Source of the DNA: Undibacterium sp.
GTDB taxonomy: Bacteria > Pseudomonadota > Gammaproteobacteria > Burkholderiales > Burkholderiaceae_D
Length of the DNA: 7,438 nt
NCBI GenBank assembly: GCA_019752975.1
Contig: JAIELM010000458.1
Coordinates: 1-7,438 of the forward strand
Direction of reading: 5' to 3'
Shown: piece after piece, positions 7,021-7,438 of the stretch
How positions within the stretch are numbered: the first letter of the stretch is position 1
Layout of the letters: the number at the start of each line of letters is the position of its first letter
The notes under the pieces: model-generated
Told to the model about the DNA's origin: nothing
The model's input: only the letters and a program-made list of their open reading frames with translations
Databases searched by the model: none
Made by a program: the position numbers and the translations under genes

Positions 7021-7438
7021 GACACCAAAGGCAGTGGAGCGGCTACAGTTTGTACTTCGCTGCCGCGTTCAAAAAAGTAACACAATCGCTTGCGCGGCGA
7101 GAGGTAATCAAAAACCGCTTTGGGTAATTGCAGTGGTTTAAGGCTGCGACGAATTCCCAGTTGAGATTCATGCTCCAAATTGACCACGAGCGCCTCCTCG
7201 CAAGGTACTTTAACATCGTAGACTAAGACTTTAGGCTTAATTGGACGAGCAGAATTGACCGACACGACCAAGGCAAAACGATCATCGGAAAGCTGTACTA
7301 CTGAACCTGGCGGATAGATGCCCATCATCTTAATAAAGGCCGTCAAAGTGGTAGTGTCAGACTGATTTTTACATTTAGTAAAAAGTTGGGACAGCGCCTC
7401 ATGTGGTGTCAGTGCGTGCGCCACATTATTGGGATTGC
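7017..7438 (-). CDS. C-terminal part of an HD-GYP-type phosphodiesterase (partial, 5' end outside window)
   Basis: The reading frame runs open to the right window edge, so the gene is cut. A GTG at 7424 exists, but the codons before it (Asn-Pro-Asn-Asn) continue the frame, and the sequence reads as the middle of a protein rather than a start. The 139 visible residues resemble the tail that follows the HD-GYP catalytic domain in many proteobacterial proteins: LTPHEALSQLF, then MGIYPPGSVVQLSDDRFALV about 30 residues on, KPKVLVYD, and LGIRRSLKPLQLPKAVFDYL followed by SPRKRLCYFF. The catalytic HD and GYP motifs would lie beyond 7438, so activity (c-di-GMP to GMP) is inferred from the tail alone. 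Its TGA overlaps the ATG of the PAS-GGDEF-EAL gene by four bases, placing both in one operon. Confidence is good that it is a partial gene, moderate for the family. Confidence 0.75.
   Translation of the reverse strand, partial: NPNNVAHALTPHEALSQLFTKCKNQSDTTTLTAFIKMMGIYPPGSVVQLSDDRFALVVSVNSARPIKPKVLVYDVKVPCEEALVVNLEHESQLGIRRSLKPLQLPKAVFDYLSPRKRLCYFFERGSEVQTVAAPLPLVS

Noticed and set aside
7017..7424. Treating the right-edge gene as a complete small protein starting at GTG 7424
   Set aside because: The frame stays open to the window edge, no ribosome binding site precedes the GTG, and the sequence looks like the tail of a longer HD-GYP-type protein.
1..7438. Insertion sequences, prophage, integron, CRISPR, tRNA or attachment sites
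   Set aside because: I saw no transposase or integrase motifs, no terminal inverted repeats with target duplications, no regularly spaced direct repeats and no tRNA-like cloverleaf on either strand.

Overview
The window looks like ordinary chromosome from a Gram-negative proteobacterium. The best guess is a betaproteobacterium of the Burkholderiales, perhaps an Oxalobacteraceae member of the Undibacterium kind. This rests on the periplasmic binding protein, the style of the HD-GYP C-terminal tail, the PAS-GGDEF-EAL architecture and the moderate G+C (mid-40s per cent by eye). The taxonomic call is an inference, because no rRNA or marker gene is present.

Layout. Positions 1-60 may hold the last codons of an upstream + strand gene. 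Four + strand genes follow: an orphan periplasmic solute-binding protein (132-923), a MATE multidrug/cation antiporter (994-2373, closed by a rho-independent terminator at 2410-2437), a 70-residue secreted six-cysteine protein (2476-2688), and, after a roughly 300-bp non-coding stretch, a POT-family proton-coupled peptide transporter (2996-4504). A perfect 13-bp bidirectional terminator (4538-4571) separates these from a convergent - strand operon. That operon, read right to left, contains the C-terminal end of an HD-GYP-type protein cut by the window edge (7438-7017), then, overlapping it by 4 bases (ATGA), an 810-residue PAS-PAS-PAS-GGDEF-EAL protein (7020-4588).

How the genes may work together. 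The - strand pair is a cyclic-di-GMP turnover module. One translationally coupled transcript would carry a likely HD-GYP phosphodiesterase and a sensor protein whose cyclase, allosteric I-site and EAL phosphodiesterase motifs all look intact. The + strand genes are mostly envelope or transport functions (uptake binding protein, drug/cation export, secreted peptide, peptide import). Each appears to be its own transcription unit, and nothing in the sequence ties them to one pathway.

I see no mobile element, CRISPR array, tRNA or rRNA, and no convincing novel multi-gene system. The least explained items are the small cysteine-rich secreted protein, the dyad and tight promoter geometry in front of the MATE gene, and the hairpin-bearing spacer before the peptide transporter.
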